From an uncultured Lewinella sp. (GTDB lineage Bacteria; Bacteroidota; Bacteroidia; Chitinophagales; Saprospiraceae), in contig CAJXPD010000006.1 in the NCBI GenBank assembly GCA_913057785.1, forward strand, positions 1-64,000: DNA of 64,000 bases. Direction: 5' to 3'. Below, one piece after another: positions 24,263-35,300 of the stretch (the first letter of the stretch is position 1; every line of letters starts with the position of its first letter). The position numbers and the translations under genes are program-made. The notes beneath the pieces are model-generated. The model did not search any database. It saw only the letters and a program-made list of their open reading frames with translations, and was not told the origin of the DNA.

Positions 24263-25273
24263 ATGCTAACAAATGGAATCATCCTTATCATGGCATCAAT
24301 GGGGCTTGCTCAAGGACTTTTCCTAAGTTTTTACTTATTCTCTCTGAAGAATGGAGATAAAAAAGCGAATGTTCTTTTAGGGTTAATTATACTGGGGCTA
24401 ACCATGCGAATAGGTAAATCAGTCTTAAATTACTATATCCCCTTGGAAGAATGGCAAAAGAATATAGGGACCTCAGGTATATTCTTCGCCGGTCCAGCTT
24501 TATTTCTTTATGGCCTAACGCTGCTTGAAAAAAGAAAAATATTCAGTCGTTCTGATTACCTCCATTTCGTCCCTTTCGGTTGCTTCCTTTTTCTGATTCC
24601 ATTCGTTCCGAGAAACGGAAACTTCGAATCCTTTTGGAACTACGGGCTTGTCGTATTTTTCTTATTGATTTACTTGATACTTTCTTTTTCCCTGTTACGT
24701 AGAAGTCGTACTAGCGCTTCAAAGGAGCTACTGCAATGGTATCGACTAATATTGCTAGGTGCTACCTTAATCTGGTTTTACTATTTAGGTAACCTCTTCG
24801 AACTCACTCCCCACTACATTTCAGGCCCTATTTTCTACAGCTTTATGATATACTCCTTTACCTACCTTTTTTTGAATCGTCATAAGTTTAGTTTGGAAAA
24901 GTACAGTCATTCAAAAATGGATGCCCGGGGTTCGAAAGAATTGTATCAAAGGATAAAAACACTTTTCGAACTGGAAGAATTTTTTCTACAGGATGGACTC
25001 AACCTCCAAGTCGTTGCGGAGAAACTGGGGGTCAACACTAGACTCATTTCTCAGGCCATCAATGAAAATAGACAGCAAAACTTCTCTGAGTTTGTGAACT
25101 ACCATCGCGTGGAAAAGGCTAAAAAGCTATTGGGAGCACCAGAACACAAAACGGATAAGATTGCCACGATCGCCTATGAAGTGGGTTTTGGCAACGTAAC
25201 CTCCTTCAATGTCGCCTTTAAGAAGGAAACGGGAATAACTCCTTCCGCCTACCGGAGAAACGTAAATTCCTAA
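24263..25273 (+). CDS. Membrane-anchored AraC-family transcriptional regulator
   Basis: 336 residues. The N-terminal 210 residues hold about six or seven membrane helices (starting at LTNGIILIMASMGLAQGLFLSFYLF), a layout common in Bacteroidota where the sensor sits in the membrane. The C-terminus (about 235-335) is an AraC helix-turn-helix pair: LNLQVVAEKLGVNTRLISQAIN, FSEFVNYHRVEKAKKLL, and KIATIAYEVGFGNVTSFNVAFKKETGITPSAYR. It follows mnmE by 36 bp but is unlikely to be functionally linked. The palindromes at 25297-25323, just after its stop and before the next gene, are a possible target. Confidence 0.9.
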   Translation: MLTNGIILIMASMGLAQGLFLSFYLFSLKNGDKKANVLLGLIILGLTMRIGKSVLNYYIPLEEWQKNIGTSGIFFAGPALFLYGLTLLEKRKIFSRSDYLHFVPFGCFLFLIPFVPRNGNFESFWNYGLVVFFLLIYLILSFSLLRRSRTSASKELLQWYRLILLGATLIWFYYLGNLFELTPHYISGPIFYSFMIYSFTYLFLNRHKFSLEKYSHSKMDARGSKELYQRIKTLFELEEFFLQDGLNLQVVAEKLGVNTRLISQAINENRQQNFSEFVNYHRVEKAKKLLGAPEHKTDKIATIAYEVGFGNVTSFNVAFKKETGITPSAYRRNVNS

Positions 25274-25296
25274 TGCTGCTTTTTCTTCCAAAATCG

Positions 25297-25328
25297 TTTA
25301 AAGAAACATGTTCTTTAAAGAACCTTTG
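25297..25328 (+). promoter_or_regulatory. Overlapping palindromes before the SnoaL-like lipoprotein gene
   Basis: TTTAAAGAA-ACATG-TTCTTTAAA (25297-25319) is a perfect 9-bp inverted repeat; GTTCTTTAAAGAAC (25310-25323) is a perfect 14-bp palindrome overlapping it, so TTTAAAGAA occurs twice as a direct repeat with a 17-bp period. AACCTTTG (25321-25328) is one base off the -7 consensus. The layout fits an operator covering the promoter of the gene at 25374. Confidence 0.5.
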
Positions 25329-25373
25329 TAGCTGATTGTCGATTATTGCTGCCTAATCAAATACTTCATTACA

Positions 25374-25820
25374 ATGACCAAAGCAGCAACCTTTCTTGTT
25401 GGATTCGCAATGATCTTCCTACTTGCTTGTGAGCAAAAATCTGCCCACGGGGCAAACCTTGATGCATCCAGAACCCAACAAAACACTGATCAAGTACAAC
25501 CCCTAGAGGTAGTCAATGCGAGAATGGATTTTTTCAATCAACATGATCTCGCTGCCTTCTTAAAATGCTACCATGAAGATGTCAAAGTTTACACCTATCC
25601 ATCTAAGTTATTAGGCAAAGGTTCTCAAAGGTTAGCCTCGATTTTTGAAGCTGATTTCAAAGAGAAAAATGTCCATGTAGAAATTATTAATCAGATCACC
25701 AATGGAGCGTATGTCATCAACCACGAAATTGTAACTCGCGCTGAAAAGGAAACTAAGTATGTCTCTATCTATGAGGTGAAAAATGGATTAATTACAAGCG
25801 TGCGCTTTGTGCGGGATTGA
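25374..25820 (+). CDS. SnoaL/NTF2-like lipoprotein
   Basis: 148 residues. Lipoprotein signal with C19 (AMIFLLACEQK). Residues about 40-148 fit the SnoaL-like/NTF2 cone fold: PLEVVNARMDFFNQHDLAAFLKCYHEDVKVY, then YPSKLLGKGSQRLASIF and VSIYEVKNGLITSVRFVRD. Such proteins may be small isomerases or simple binders; no catalytic pair can be assigned. It follows the membrane AraC regulator, with palindromic operator-like DNA between the two, so control by that regulator is a reasonable inference. Confidence 0.8.
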   Translation: MTKAATFLVGFAMIFLLACEQKSAHGANLDASRTQQNTDQVQPLEVVNARMDFFNQHDLAAFLKCYHEDVKVYTYPSKLLGKGSQRLASIFEADFKEKNVHVEIINQITNGAYVINHEIVTRAEKETKYVSIYEVKNGLITSVRFVRD

Positions 25821-26085
25821 TAATCAAAGAAACGTGAAATCTGATAGAATCTGTCTGGTGTTCCCTTGTTGTTGCATGTCAAATTGACGAGGGTGGCACC
25901 AGGACTAGCCTTACATTGAGTCAAAGCTCTTCAACAGTCCTCTAGCTACCTATTCCTTCCAATACACCTATTTTGGGGTTTAGATGAGGTTCCATAAATA
26001 GAGCTACCTACATTAGCATATTAAGAGAGATTTACTGGTGAATATCCCTGAGCAGTTTGCATTCGCAAATAAGCCTCCATTCCAA

Positions 26086-27789
26086 CTAATAACCCGGATT
26101 TTGCCTCAATACATCCACCCCCTGCAAATCAATCTCCGCCTGAGGAATAGGCAGATACTCACTTTTCCCTGCGGTAAAATCAGCTCCTGCAAAAGGTGGT
26201 TTTAAAAATTGGTCTTCATGTTGCAGATAGGCATCCAGTTCCGCCTTGGCGATACCCCAACGCACCAAATCGTAAAAGCGATGTCCCTCGCCTGAGAGTT
26301 CTAGTTTTCGTTCTAGACGAACAGCCCTCCTTCCGGCGGCCTGGTTGGCAAAAGGCGGATAAATTGCCATAACATAACGAGCTTCAGCCTCGGGTAAAGG
26401 AGAATTCATTGCGCGAATTCTTACTCGATTAATGTATTCTCGCGCTTGATCCAGATTGTTGAGTTCTATTTCCGCTTCGGCAGCCATCAACAGAACATCG
26501 GCAAAACGGATCAGATTATAGTTTACGGCAGTGTAACCTCGGGTCCAACCCGACACATCATTTTCAACCCCTACTCCCTCTTTATAGTAACTGAACTTCT
26601 TGGGGGAATAAGGACCGCTATAGGGTTGAGCTCGAACCCAGGTGGCACCAGGGTGTAAACCCCAGTCTAGATACGGAATACCCCTGCGGCCTATCGCATG
26701 ATCTAATCTAGGATCGATATTTCCAGCATCAGGCGTAAAAGTATCTAAGGCCGTAAGTCCTAGGTCCGTTTTCAAGGCATGGTTAGCCTCATTGTAGGTG
26801 CGGCCGGGTAAAGGTAAACCAGCCGCATCGGTACGAAAGGAATTAGCTAAGTCTAGGCTTGGTGCAAAGAAGCCGCAACAGCCGCCGGGAACATCTTGCC
26901 CACCCATCGGAAAATTCAAAAGCATAGCTGGGTTCGCATTGGTCAAAGCTCCAGTTCCAACAGCGGCTTGAACCGCAAAGACTGATTCTTCATTATTATC
27001 ATGAGTGGATCTAAAGATATCGGCGTAGTATGGCAACAAGCCATAGGGTTTGCCCCCAGCCGTTACACCTTTAGTGATGGCTTGATCCAAGAGCAATTGA
27101 GCTGCAGAATATTTATTTTGAAACAGATAGGCTTTGGCCAAATAGATACCCGCTGCCCACTTGTTTGCCCGACCAATCGCTGCTTGTATTTCTGGTAAAT
27201 GATCAAAAGCAAATTGAAAATCTGCCTCAATAAAAGGCCAAAGATCTTGATCATTTTGGATAGGCGTCACTTCATCCCAATACTCATCCACATAAGGCGT
27301 ATTGTTAAAATTCTTCTTCAAATCGAAGTAGAAATGTCCCCTTAAGAAACGAGCCTCGGCCTCTATCCTGATTTTATCCGCTTCGGATACATTTTGCTGA
27401 GCCACAAGCAGCAAACGCAATGTCCCATTCGCTCGAGCGATACCTTCATAAAGCACCCTGTACTTCCATAACAAAGCCTGATTGCTGGGCTGCACAGCAA
27501 AGGTCTGTATTTCGTTAATGAAAGGGGCATCTCCTTCCTCTGAGCCTTTATTAGCATCACCACCGCGTATGGAACCCCATATCCAATTAGTCGCGCCAGA
27601 AAAAGGATCTGCTCGGCCTAGCAACATGCTGTATGCACCAATTAAGGTCCCTTCGATTCCTTCTAAAGATGATAACTCGGTCGAGCCCAGCGAACCGGTG
27701 GGAGCCACGTCCAGAAAACTATCTTTGCACGCCATTAGGACGAAAGCCAGGATGCACACCAGACTGATATAAGTATTAGTTTTTTGCAT
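26086..27789 (-). CDS. SusD/RagB-family outer-membrane nutrient-binding lipoprotein
   Basis: 567 residues from the ATG at 27789. This start gives a lipoprotein signal with C21 (LAFVLMACKDSFLDVAPTG) and a 35-bp gap from susC; the longer frame reaching into susC lacks a signal and is rejected. SusD features: the FLDVAPTGSL head, TPR-like helices with EARFLRGHFYFDLKKNFNNTPY, and the C-terminal ADVLLMAAEAEIELNNLDQAREYINRVR and GEGHRFYDLVRWG motifs. It forms the lid on the SusC barrel and binds a glycan or other oligomer outside the cell. No glycosidase lies nearby to identify the ligand. Confidence 0.95.
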   Translation of the reverse strand: MQKTNTYISLVCILAFVLMACKDSFLDVAPTGSLGSTELSSLEGIEGTLIGAYSMLLGRADPFSGATNWIWGSIRGGDANKGSEEGDAPFINEIQTFAVQPSNQALLWKYRVLYEGIARANGTLRLLLVAQQNVSEADKIRIEAEARFLRGHFYFDLKKNFNNTPYVDEYWDEVTPIQNDQDLWPFIEADFQFAFDHLPEIQAAIGRANKWAAGIYLAKAYLFQNKYSAAQLLLDQAITKGVTAGGKPYGLLPYYADIFRSTHDNNEESVFAVQAAVGTGALTNANPAMLLNFPMGGQDVPGGCCGFFAPSLDLANSFRTDAAGLPLPGRTYNEANHALKTDLGLTALDTFTPDAGNIDPRLDHAIGRRGIPYLDWGLHPGATWVRAQPYSGPYSPKKFSYYKEGVGVENDVSGWTRGYTAVNYNLIRFADVLLMAAEAEIELNNLDQAREYINRVRIRAMNSPLPEAEARYVMAIYPPFANQAAGRRAVRLERKLELSGEGHRFYDLVRWGIAKAELDAYLQHEDQFLKPPFAGADFTAGKSEYLPIPQAEIDLQGVDVLRQNPGY

Positions 27790-27824
27790 GATTGTTAATT
27801 TTGAATTCGCCAAGGCTTCTTGTT

Positions 27825-30800
27825 CTATAAATCCAGATTTACACCAAATACCCAATTGCTCGTCATCGGGTAATTGCCCTGATCTACGCCAAAGTTCGTG
27901 TCTCTCCAACCGCCTACACTTGGATCTAAACCACTGTATCTCGTAATGGTAAAAGCATTGTTGACTGATACGTATAATCTGAATTTTTCTAGCCCCCATT
28001 TGCCGATGGTTGCTTTCGGCATCAGATAGGACAAAGTGATGTTTTGCATTCTGAAATAAGAGCCGTCCTCTACGTAATAGGAATTGGATTCGGTATTGGT
28101 ACTAAAATTAGAGACGTTCTCAAATATCGGGATTTCCCCTCTCGGGTTATCAAAGGTCCAGGATTCCTTCACACGCTCAGCAATGGCCGAGCCAGCAGTA
28201 TAAAAGTCGGTAACACGCTTAGAAAGATTATACACTTCATTCCCAATGGAAGCAAAGGAATAGGCTTCCAATTTCCAATTTCGAAAGCCTAGCCTTACGG
28301 CAAACCCACCTGTAAAGTCTGCAATAGGATTCCCCAGCTTGGTACGATCTTGTTGATCGATCACACCATCTGCATTGATATCACGGTATCGAAAACGTCC
28401 TGGTGCGGCTCCATCCTGTGTGGCTGCAGCATCGACTTCGGCCTGGTCTTGAAACAAGCCCTGTACCTCAAAGCCATAAAAGGTAGACAATGGTTGTCCT
28501 ACCTGATTGAGAATCGGCCGAATACTTCCGTAGACACTACTGCGATTGGGCAAGTTTTCAATGCCTGGCGCCAGGGTTACGATCTCATTGTGCAAAAAAC
28601 TGCCATTAAGAGTGATCTGATACCTTATTCCATTGGTTCGCCCCTTGGAAGTAACCGTAAAGTCAATCCCTTCATTCAGCATTTCCCCTACATTGACAAA
28701 GGGGTCTGCAGCAAAAAAGCCACTCTGCACCGTTACGGGCATCCGAAATAAGAGATCTTTTGTGCGCTTTCGCCAAAACTCTACGCCTAGGTCAAGTCTA
28801 CCGTTAAACAGTAGCATGTCCAAGCCAATATTTGCCGTAATAGCCTGTTCCCATTTGGCAGTAGGATTACCAATGCGGGTTCGATAAAAACCTTCCACTG
28901 TACTGGTATTAGTGCCGTCAATATCATAGCTGGAAGCCTCCAGACTGGAACTAAATAGACTGTATTGATTGTTCGGATCTACATTATTGGAGTTACCCAT
29001 GACACCAAAGCCTCCTCGCAATTTTATATCATCAATGAAAGTAAATTTTTGCATAAATCGCTCTGACGAAATCCGCCAGGCGGCAGAAAACGCGGGAAAG
29101 AATCCATAGCGATTATTTTGACCAAAGCGAGAAGAACCATCCCGACGAAGCACTGCAGATACCATGTACTTATCGGCATAGTCATAATTTATCCGGCTGA
29201 AATAAGAAGCAAACCTCACGCCATTAAAAGGGGCTCCTTCGACCGTACGGTTGGATAGGGTAGTTAATCCAATGTAGTCAACATTTTCAGAAAAGGGGTC
29301 AAGACCGAAGCCACTAATCGTAAAACCAGATCCTTGATCCAATACTTCTTGCCCCAGCAATAAGTCCACAGTATTATACCCTATAGTCTTCCTGAAATTG
29401 GCTGTGCTCGTCCAGACCCATTGGGAAGTATAGCTTGAAAATTGACTAAAGGCAGGGGTTATTCGCTTGTTGATACTATGGTAAGTCGTTTTTAGGTACT
29501 CGCGGCTATTAGCTGTACTGAACTGTCCACCAAAACTGCTCCGCAAAATTAATCCTTTGATCGGCTCTAATTCGATATAAAAGTTTCCAAAGGCTTGGAC
29601 AGTAAAGTCTCGATTATCCTTTAAATTTTCCGCGTCTGCCAATGGGTTAGACCAGTTGACCCCAACCCCTGGAGCCGCGTTACCAGCATAACCGCCAAAC
29701 TCATCATAAACGGGGATGATCGGATTGGTTAAACTGCTATTTACAAATGTCCAGGTGTCCGCAGAACCTATTCCACCAGCTGCTCCTTCAAGTAGTCTAG
29801 TTGAGCGATAGGTTCCTTGGAAATTTTCTCCAATCTTTAAGAATGGTAGGAGGTCAAATGCTGTGTTGACCCGAAAAGAATAACGGGAAAACTGCTGGTT
29901 CCTGACGATCCCCTCCTGTTCTTGCATCCCAACTCCCACATAATACTGGCTGGCTGCTCCGGCGCCTGAGATACCTAGATGATGACGTTTCAGCAAGGCA
30001 TTGCGCATCACCACATCATACCAGTCAGTACCTTCTTTATTAGCTTTTACTACCTGATAGATAGGGCCTGCATCATGATCAATGTTATACAACTGACGTT
30101 GTGTCGCTAAATCAACCGACCCTATCACACCTGCCTCTTGCCCTACCAACAGATAATCAGGTAATACAGGCGTAGCTCCATCGCCATACTGGGGGTGAGA
30201 AAACTCGGGTATTTCCCCTCGGGAAATCGCTGCATTTCTTATAGCCGCCCAGGTCCAGTCTGCCTGGTCCTGTGAGTTCATCATAGAGAGTCCAGCCCCA
30301 GGAGTTGTTAGCCCGAACATACCATCATAACTGATTGTCAATTCTTGCTGTGTCCTTTTCCCTTTTTTGGTGGTATAAACAATCACTCCTCCGGCTGCTC
30401 GAGCTCCATAAATAGAAGCAGCCGTTGCGTCCTTCAGAATTGTCACACTAGCAACATCCCCTGGAGTAAGGAAATCTACAGAATTAACGGGTACTCCATC
30501 CACAATGTAAAGCGGTTCATTCCCTCCCAAAGCCCCATACCCCCTTACTCTTACTTGACTAGTCGTCCCAGGTTGTCCATTGGTTATCACAGTCACCCCC
30601 GCCACTCGCCCTTGTAGCTGTTGCTCGATATTTCCAGATGGAGCAACCTGTATATCCCTAGCCGGAACCGTGGAGACGGAGCCTGGGATTTTTCTTCGAG
30701 CATCGACAGAATATCCCGTGACTACAACTTCTTCCATGAGCAGTCCTGAAACCAAGTTGATGGAAAGATTGGTAGCGGCACCAATCACGATCTCTTGTCT

Positions 30801-31058
30801 TGTATAACCAATGAAAGAGCAAATGATGACATCTCCCTCGCTTGCAAACAGCATAAATCTTCCCTCCTGATCGGTGGTCGTGCCTGTGCTTGTACCGGAA
30901 ATCAAGACGGAGACTCCAACTAAGGGTTCCTTCGTTTCACTATCCTTAATGACCCCACTTACTTGGGTGAAAATGGAAGTAGAAGAGACAAGTAAACAAA
31001 AGAGACCAAGTGCTATTGACCGCCACTTGGGCGAAAAATTGAATGTTGATTTTCCCAT
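27825..31058 (-). CDS. SusC/RagA-family TonB-dependent outer-membrane transporter
   Basis: 1077 residues, the usual size. After a signal peptide (ending near FTQ, residue 32) comes a carboxypeptidase-regulatory-like domain (VSGVIKDSETKEPLVGVSVLISG), the TonB-box region MEEVVVTGYS, a plug domain (VTVITNGQPGTTSQVRVRGY, LYIVDGVPV, VTILKDATAASIYGARAAGGVI) and a C-terminal beta barrel ending WVFGVNLDL. It imports large substrates captured by SusD, powered by TonB/ExbBD. It is first in the susC-susD operon, divergent from the retropepsin gene. Confidence 0.96.
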   Translation of the reverse strand: MGKSTFNFSPKWRSIALGLFCLLVSSTSIFTQVSGVIKDSETKEPLVGVSVLISGTSTGTTTDQEGRFMLFASEGDVIICSFIGYTRQEIVIGAATNLSINLVSGLLMEEVVVTGYSVDARRKIPGSVSTVPARDIQVAPSGNIEQQLQGRVAGVTVITNGQPGTTSQVRVRGYGALGGNEPLYIVDGVPVNSVDFLTPGDVASVTILKDATAASIYGARAAGGVIVYTTKKGKRTQQELTISYDGMFGLTTPGAGLSMMNSQDQADWTWAAIRNAAISRGEIPEFSHPQYGDGATPVLPDYLLVGQEAGVIGSVDLATQRQLYNIDHDAGPIYQVVKANKEGTDWYDVVMRNALLKRHHLGISGAGAASQYYVGVGMQEQEGIVRNQQFSRYSFRVNTAFDLLPFLKIGENFQGTYRSTRLLEGAAGGIGSADTWTFVNSSLTNPIIPVYDEFGGYAGNAAPGVGVNWSNPLADAENLKDNRDFTVQAFGNFYIELEPIKGLILRSSFGGQFSTANSREYLKTTYHSINKRITPAFSQFSSYTSQWVWTSTANFRKTIGYNTVDLLLGQEVLDQGSGFTISGFGLDPFSENVDYIGLTTLSNRTVEGAPFNGVRFASYFSRINYDYADKYMVSAVLRRDGSSRFGQNNRYGFFPAFSAAWRISSERFMQKFTFIDDIKLRGGFGVMGNSNNVDPNNQYSLFSSSLEASSYDIDGTNTSTVEGFYRTRIGNPTAKWEQAITANIGLDMLLFNGRLDLGVEFWRKRTKDLLFRMPVTVQSGFFAADPFVNVGEMLNEGIDFTVTSKGRTNGIRYQITLNGSFLHNEIVTLAPGIENLPNRSSVYGSIRPILNQVGQPLSTFYGFEVQGLFQDQAEVDAAATQDGAAPGRFRYRDINADGVIDQQDRTKLGNPIADFTGGFAVRLGFRNWKLEAYSFASIGNEVYNLSKRVTDFYTAGSAIAERVKESWTFDNPRGEIPIFENVSNFSTNTESNSYYVEDGSYFRMQNITLSYLMPKATIGKWGLEKFRLYVSVNNAFTITRYSGLDPSVGGWRDTNFGVDQGNYPMTSNWVFGVNLDL

Positions 31059-31428
31059 GGGTCAGAGTTAAAACTTAGTTGTAATTAGCGGAGAGCAGTA
31101 AGGGCTTACATGTATGAGATAGCTCAAGTTAGTGAAACTATAATTACAATACCTACCATCACTCCATTTCCTCGGAAAAGTCAAAATCAAGACCTTGAGA
31201 CATATAAGTATCTGATTTTCAAACCAATGCCAATCACCCTTCGCTACCCCTGCAACGATATCTAATGTTTTTTCCCACTGAACCACCCTTTTCACCAAGG
31301 CTTCGGAACAAATTCAGTACCACACTAAAGCCTTTGGAACAATATCTAATTCACCATCCCCCCGTGGCCTGCACCTTTGTCATGACTTCAGCGCTGAAGG
31401 ATTTCTCAACCATAAAATCCTTCAAATC
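31059..31428. other. Divergent region between susC and the retropepsin gene
   Basis: 370 bp without a gene. I found no exact TAnnTTTG element for either direction; CACCTTTG (31372-31379) toward the retropepsin is one base off. A frame at 31068-31298 has no recognisable product. Confidence 0.3.
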
Positions 31429-32343
31429 ATGGCAAACTTTAAACTATACATCGCTCTCTTCTTAATGGTATCCTTTAATAATATCCTGCTAGGGTCTTAT
31501 GCTACTATTCCCTTCCAGGTCGAGGGCAAACTAATCATCATAGAGGCAATTGTAGACGGACAGAAAGGCAACTTCATCTTAGACACTGGAATTTCCGAGC
31601 TGCTTCTGAATAACAGATATTATGTAGGACATCAATCCTCAAAGCATTACTATGGCTTAAACGGCCAAGGAGGTACTATGGAACTAGGCCGTCCTACCGT
31701 CCAAATCGGAGAACAGAGCTGGGGAAGAGTATATGCTCAGATCGTACCGATGGTAGCCATAGAACGTTCGAAGGGCATTCGTATACATGGCCTATTAGGT
31801 ACGGAAGTGTTCAAGAAACATACCTTAATGATTGATTATCGCAAACGTGAACTTCGGTTGTACCCCTTAGATCGCAATGGTGAAAACAGCTCTTTTGCAC
31901 AAGGGCCCCTGCCGGATGAAGTACTGACCTTCAAATACAAAGGAGGAACCCCCCTCATTAATCTTCGTGTTGGCGACAAGAAACTGAAGCTGGCCGTAGA
32001 CACTGGAGCAGAGGTCAATCTTTTCGCCAACAAATATCTGGAGCAGTTGGCATCTTTCATCAAGCGTCGCCGTCAGCAGCGCTTCCACGGCTTCGGCAAT
32101 AAGGGTCAGAAGACAACTTTTGCAAGCCTTTCCGGGGTGCAAACTACGCTAGGGGAAGTAGCGGAAATGAATACCGCCTTTGCCAATCTTGACCACTATA
32201 ACCGACATGTGGTTGGGCCTAAGACTGATGGTATCATAGGTTATGAATTCCTGCAACAATTCCGCGTGGCATTTAACTTTAAGAAGCGTGAAGTGTATCT
32301 CTGGGAGAAAGAAGATAGATTATTCGTGAGCACCGATAAATAG
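31429..32343 (+). CDS. Exported aspartic protease with two retropepsin-like domains
   Basis: 304 residues. Begins with a hydrophobic signal segment (ANFKLYIALFLMVSFNNILL). Two retropepsin-like units follow in one chain: the first with GNFILDTGISELLLN and IHGLLGTEVFKKH, the second with LKLAVDTGAEVNLF and TDGIIGYEFLQQF. Each has the D-T-G catalytic triplet and the later hydrophobic-G loop, so one polypeptide can form the pseudo-dimeric active site that retroviral proteases build from two chains. The substrate is unknown. It sits between susC (divergent) and the hybrid regulator gene (convergent). Confidence 0.82.
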   Translation: MANFKLYIALFLMVSFNNILLGSYATIPFQVEGKLIIIEAIVDGQKGNFILDTGISELLLNNRYYVGHQSSKHYYGLNGQGGTMELGRPTVQIGEQSWGRVYAQIVPMVAIERSKGIRIHGLLGTEVFKKHTLMIDYRKRELRLYPLDRNGENSSFAQGPLPDEVLTFKYKGGTPLINLRVGDKKLKLAVDTGAEVNLFANKYLEQLASFIKRRRQQRFHGFGNKGQKTTFASLSGVQTTLGEVAEMNTAFANLDHYNRHVVGPKTDGIIGYEFLQQFRVAFNFKKREVYLWEKEDRLFVSTDK

Positions 32344-32396
32344 GTTTGGAGGAGGAGGGTAAGGTGGTCCGACCGCATGCAACGGTGAGCATCAAG

Positions 32397-35300
32397 CTAT
32401 CCTCTGGGCGCCTTGTAAAAACTCGGTGCCCTGCCAAACTCCTTCGTGAATTCCTGGGTGAAATGACTGGGGTTATCATACCCAATGGCGTACCCGACTT
32501 CCGATACGTTCAACTCGCTCTGTTGTAGGAGTTCTTTCGCCCGTTGCATACGGATCATACGGATCACCTGGGTGGTTGTCTTTCCCGTCAGGGCCTTGAG
32601 CTTGCGGTGAAGTTGTGACCGACTAACCCCCATCTCTCTACATAAATAAGGGATAGTGAACTCTCCATCTTCCAACAGAGATAAGATGGCTTCCTTTAGC
32701 TCTTGTACATAGCTATCTTGCTGGGCTTCTATTGGAGTAGTGGGTATGCCCAGGGGGGTAAGCGTACTGTAACGCGCGCTAAGCTGCTGCCGAATTTCAA
32801 TCAGCTTCCGCAAGCGCACTTCTAGCTCTTTCTTTTCAAAAGGCTTGGATAGGTAGGCATCCGCGCCTTGTTCCAAGCCTTCCAAGCGGGAATCCAAATC
32901 CGCCTTAGCAGTTAGTAGAATGATTGGGATGTGGCTGGTGCGCACATCTTTTTTCAGGGTTGCTACCACTTCAAAACCATCTTTTTCAGGCATCATCACA
33001 TCACTGATGATGATGTCGGGTACTAGATTTATAGCTTTTTCAATCCCCTCTAGGCCATTCCTTGCCTTTTCTAAACGATACTGCCCTTGAAGACAGGCAG
33101 AGAGATATTGTAAGACATCCTTATTGTCTTCGACTAATAGGGCTAAGGGCAAATCTGTATTTTCTATCATTGTCTCAGCTGCCAATGTTGATCCCTCAGG
33201 TATCAAGTCCACCATTGGCTTGAAGGACGGAGTGTCTGATATGGCAGTCCTCTGCTCTGCTTTCCTGCTTATTGGTAGAAAAATCGTAAATGCTGTACCC
33301 TCTTCTTCTTGACTTTCCACTTCGATCCTTCCCCCCAATAATTTGACCAACTCCTTCGTCAACGCCAAGCCAATACCAGTGCCCTCACCTTTCCGGGTAC
33401 TGGAATCGTCTACTTGATAGAACCGGTCAAAAATATGTGGTAATTGGTCCGCTGGAATCCCCATTCCGTTATCCTTTACCTTCAACTCCAAATTAGCCCC
33501 ATGCTCCGGGTCTAGTGATTCTGATACGGTGATGTAGATGTCTCCACCCTCCGGAGTAAACTTGATCCCATTTCCTACTAGATTTAAGAAAATCGTCTGG
33601 ATTTTCTCTGGATCAAAGTCCATCTGCACTGCTCGTACTCCTGGTAAAAAGTGCAAGCGAATGTCTTTGCTTTCGGCATACGAATGCATGGACTCTGCAA
33701 GGTATTTGAGGAATCGAACAATGTCGTCCTGAATGAAGTGAATGGGTAGATTTCCTCCCTCTAGTTTGGAAAGGTCTAACATTTGGTTGATCAATCCCAG
33801 CAATTGCCCACTGTTGCGTTTGATCATTGAGAGGCCTCTGCGGAACCAGTCCTCGGGGTTTTCCAGTATCTGATCAGCCATACCGGAAATCACGGTAAGC
33901 GGGGTTCGGAATTCATGCGTAATGTTGGTATACAACTGGGTCTTCACCTGGTCCAGTTCCTTTAATCGTTCAGCCTCCTGCTGTTCTAGTTGAAGTTGAT
34001 GCTCTAGCAACCACTGTCTTCTACGATAGGCCGACCAGCCATAAAAAATAGCCGCCAGTAAAAAGCCAAAACCAAGGTAAGCCCACCAGGTTTGCCACCA
34101 GGGAGAACGAACAACAAATGATATGGAAGTCCCATTTCCCGTCCAAATACCATCACTATTAGCCGCCTTCACTTGAAAAGTATATCGCCCCGGATCCAGA
34201 TTAGTATAGCGGGCAGAACGTTGGTTGCCGCCATTGATCCACTTATCGTCATAAGGAATCAGCTTATATTGGTATTTATTGTTTAAAGGATCACTGTAAT
34301 GCAAGCCTACAAATGCAAAATGGAAATCGTTTTGTTGGTGGGGCACTGTAATCTGATCTTCTTCATCTTTCGGTAATTCAAAGGGTTCACCTGACACTTC
34401 TAGACCGGTTATCAGAACTTCTGGGGGAAACGGACTACCTTTTACCTCATCTGCATAAAAAGCATACATCCCTGAATTTCCACCAAAAAACAATTGACCA
34501 TCCTTGCCTTGAAATGCAGTACGAAAAACAGGGTCCTCAGGTAAGCCGGTTCGGTCAAATTGCTTTGACACCGGATCAAATTTCACCAAACCCGATAGGG
34601 TCGCAACCCATAAGATGCCATTGGAGTCTTTCCTAAAGTTAGCTACTTCATTAGCAGGTAGCCCGTCGCCTATCGTATACTGTTCAATACTGCCATCAGC
34701 GTGATTGTAATGCAATAATCCCTTGTCAAAGGTTGCCATCCAAAACTCATCTTTGGTTTCTTCCAAGATTGCCATGGCTTGATACCCTCGCAGGAACGGG
34801 TCAAAGCTATCTGTCCTTCGATTGTATCGATATAAGGTTTTATGGGTAAAATCAAGAGCCCAAAGTGTTTCTCCATTGATATCATCAGGCATAAAGATTC
34901 TAGAATCCTCCTTGGATTCGCTAAAGGCATATCGTTTGAAAGACTCATTTTGCTTATCGAAACGAAGTAATTCGTCATGCCTGATCGCTAGCCACAAGTA
35001 ACCCGCTTGAACCTCGGAAATGGCATAAACTGTATGGCTAAAATCGCTTGTATCATCCCTCTGTATATCATAGTGAATGAATTGATTGGTTTGACGGTTC
35101 AAGCGTGCCAGTCCACCGTCCCCGTTTTCTCCAATGGTCTGGATACCTCCTGTTCCCAGTCCTACCCAGATCGTCCCATCTTCATCTTCATACACTGCAC
35201 GGACGGAATTGTTAGCAATGCTGCCCTTGTTCCGTTCGTCGTGTAGGAATGAAGTGATAGCACCCGTTTTAATATTCAGCTTATGGAGGCCTTCTTTAAA

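Noticed and set aside
27790..27999. N-terminal extension of the SusD gene into susC
   Set aside because: The internal ATG at 27789 gives a textbook lipoprotein signal; the 70-residue extension has no signal and overlaps the susC 3' end.
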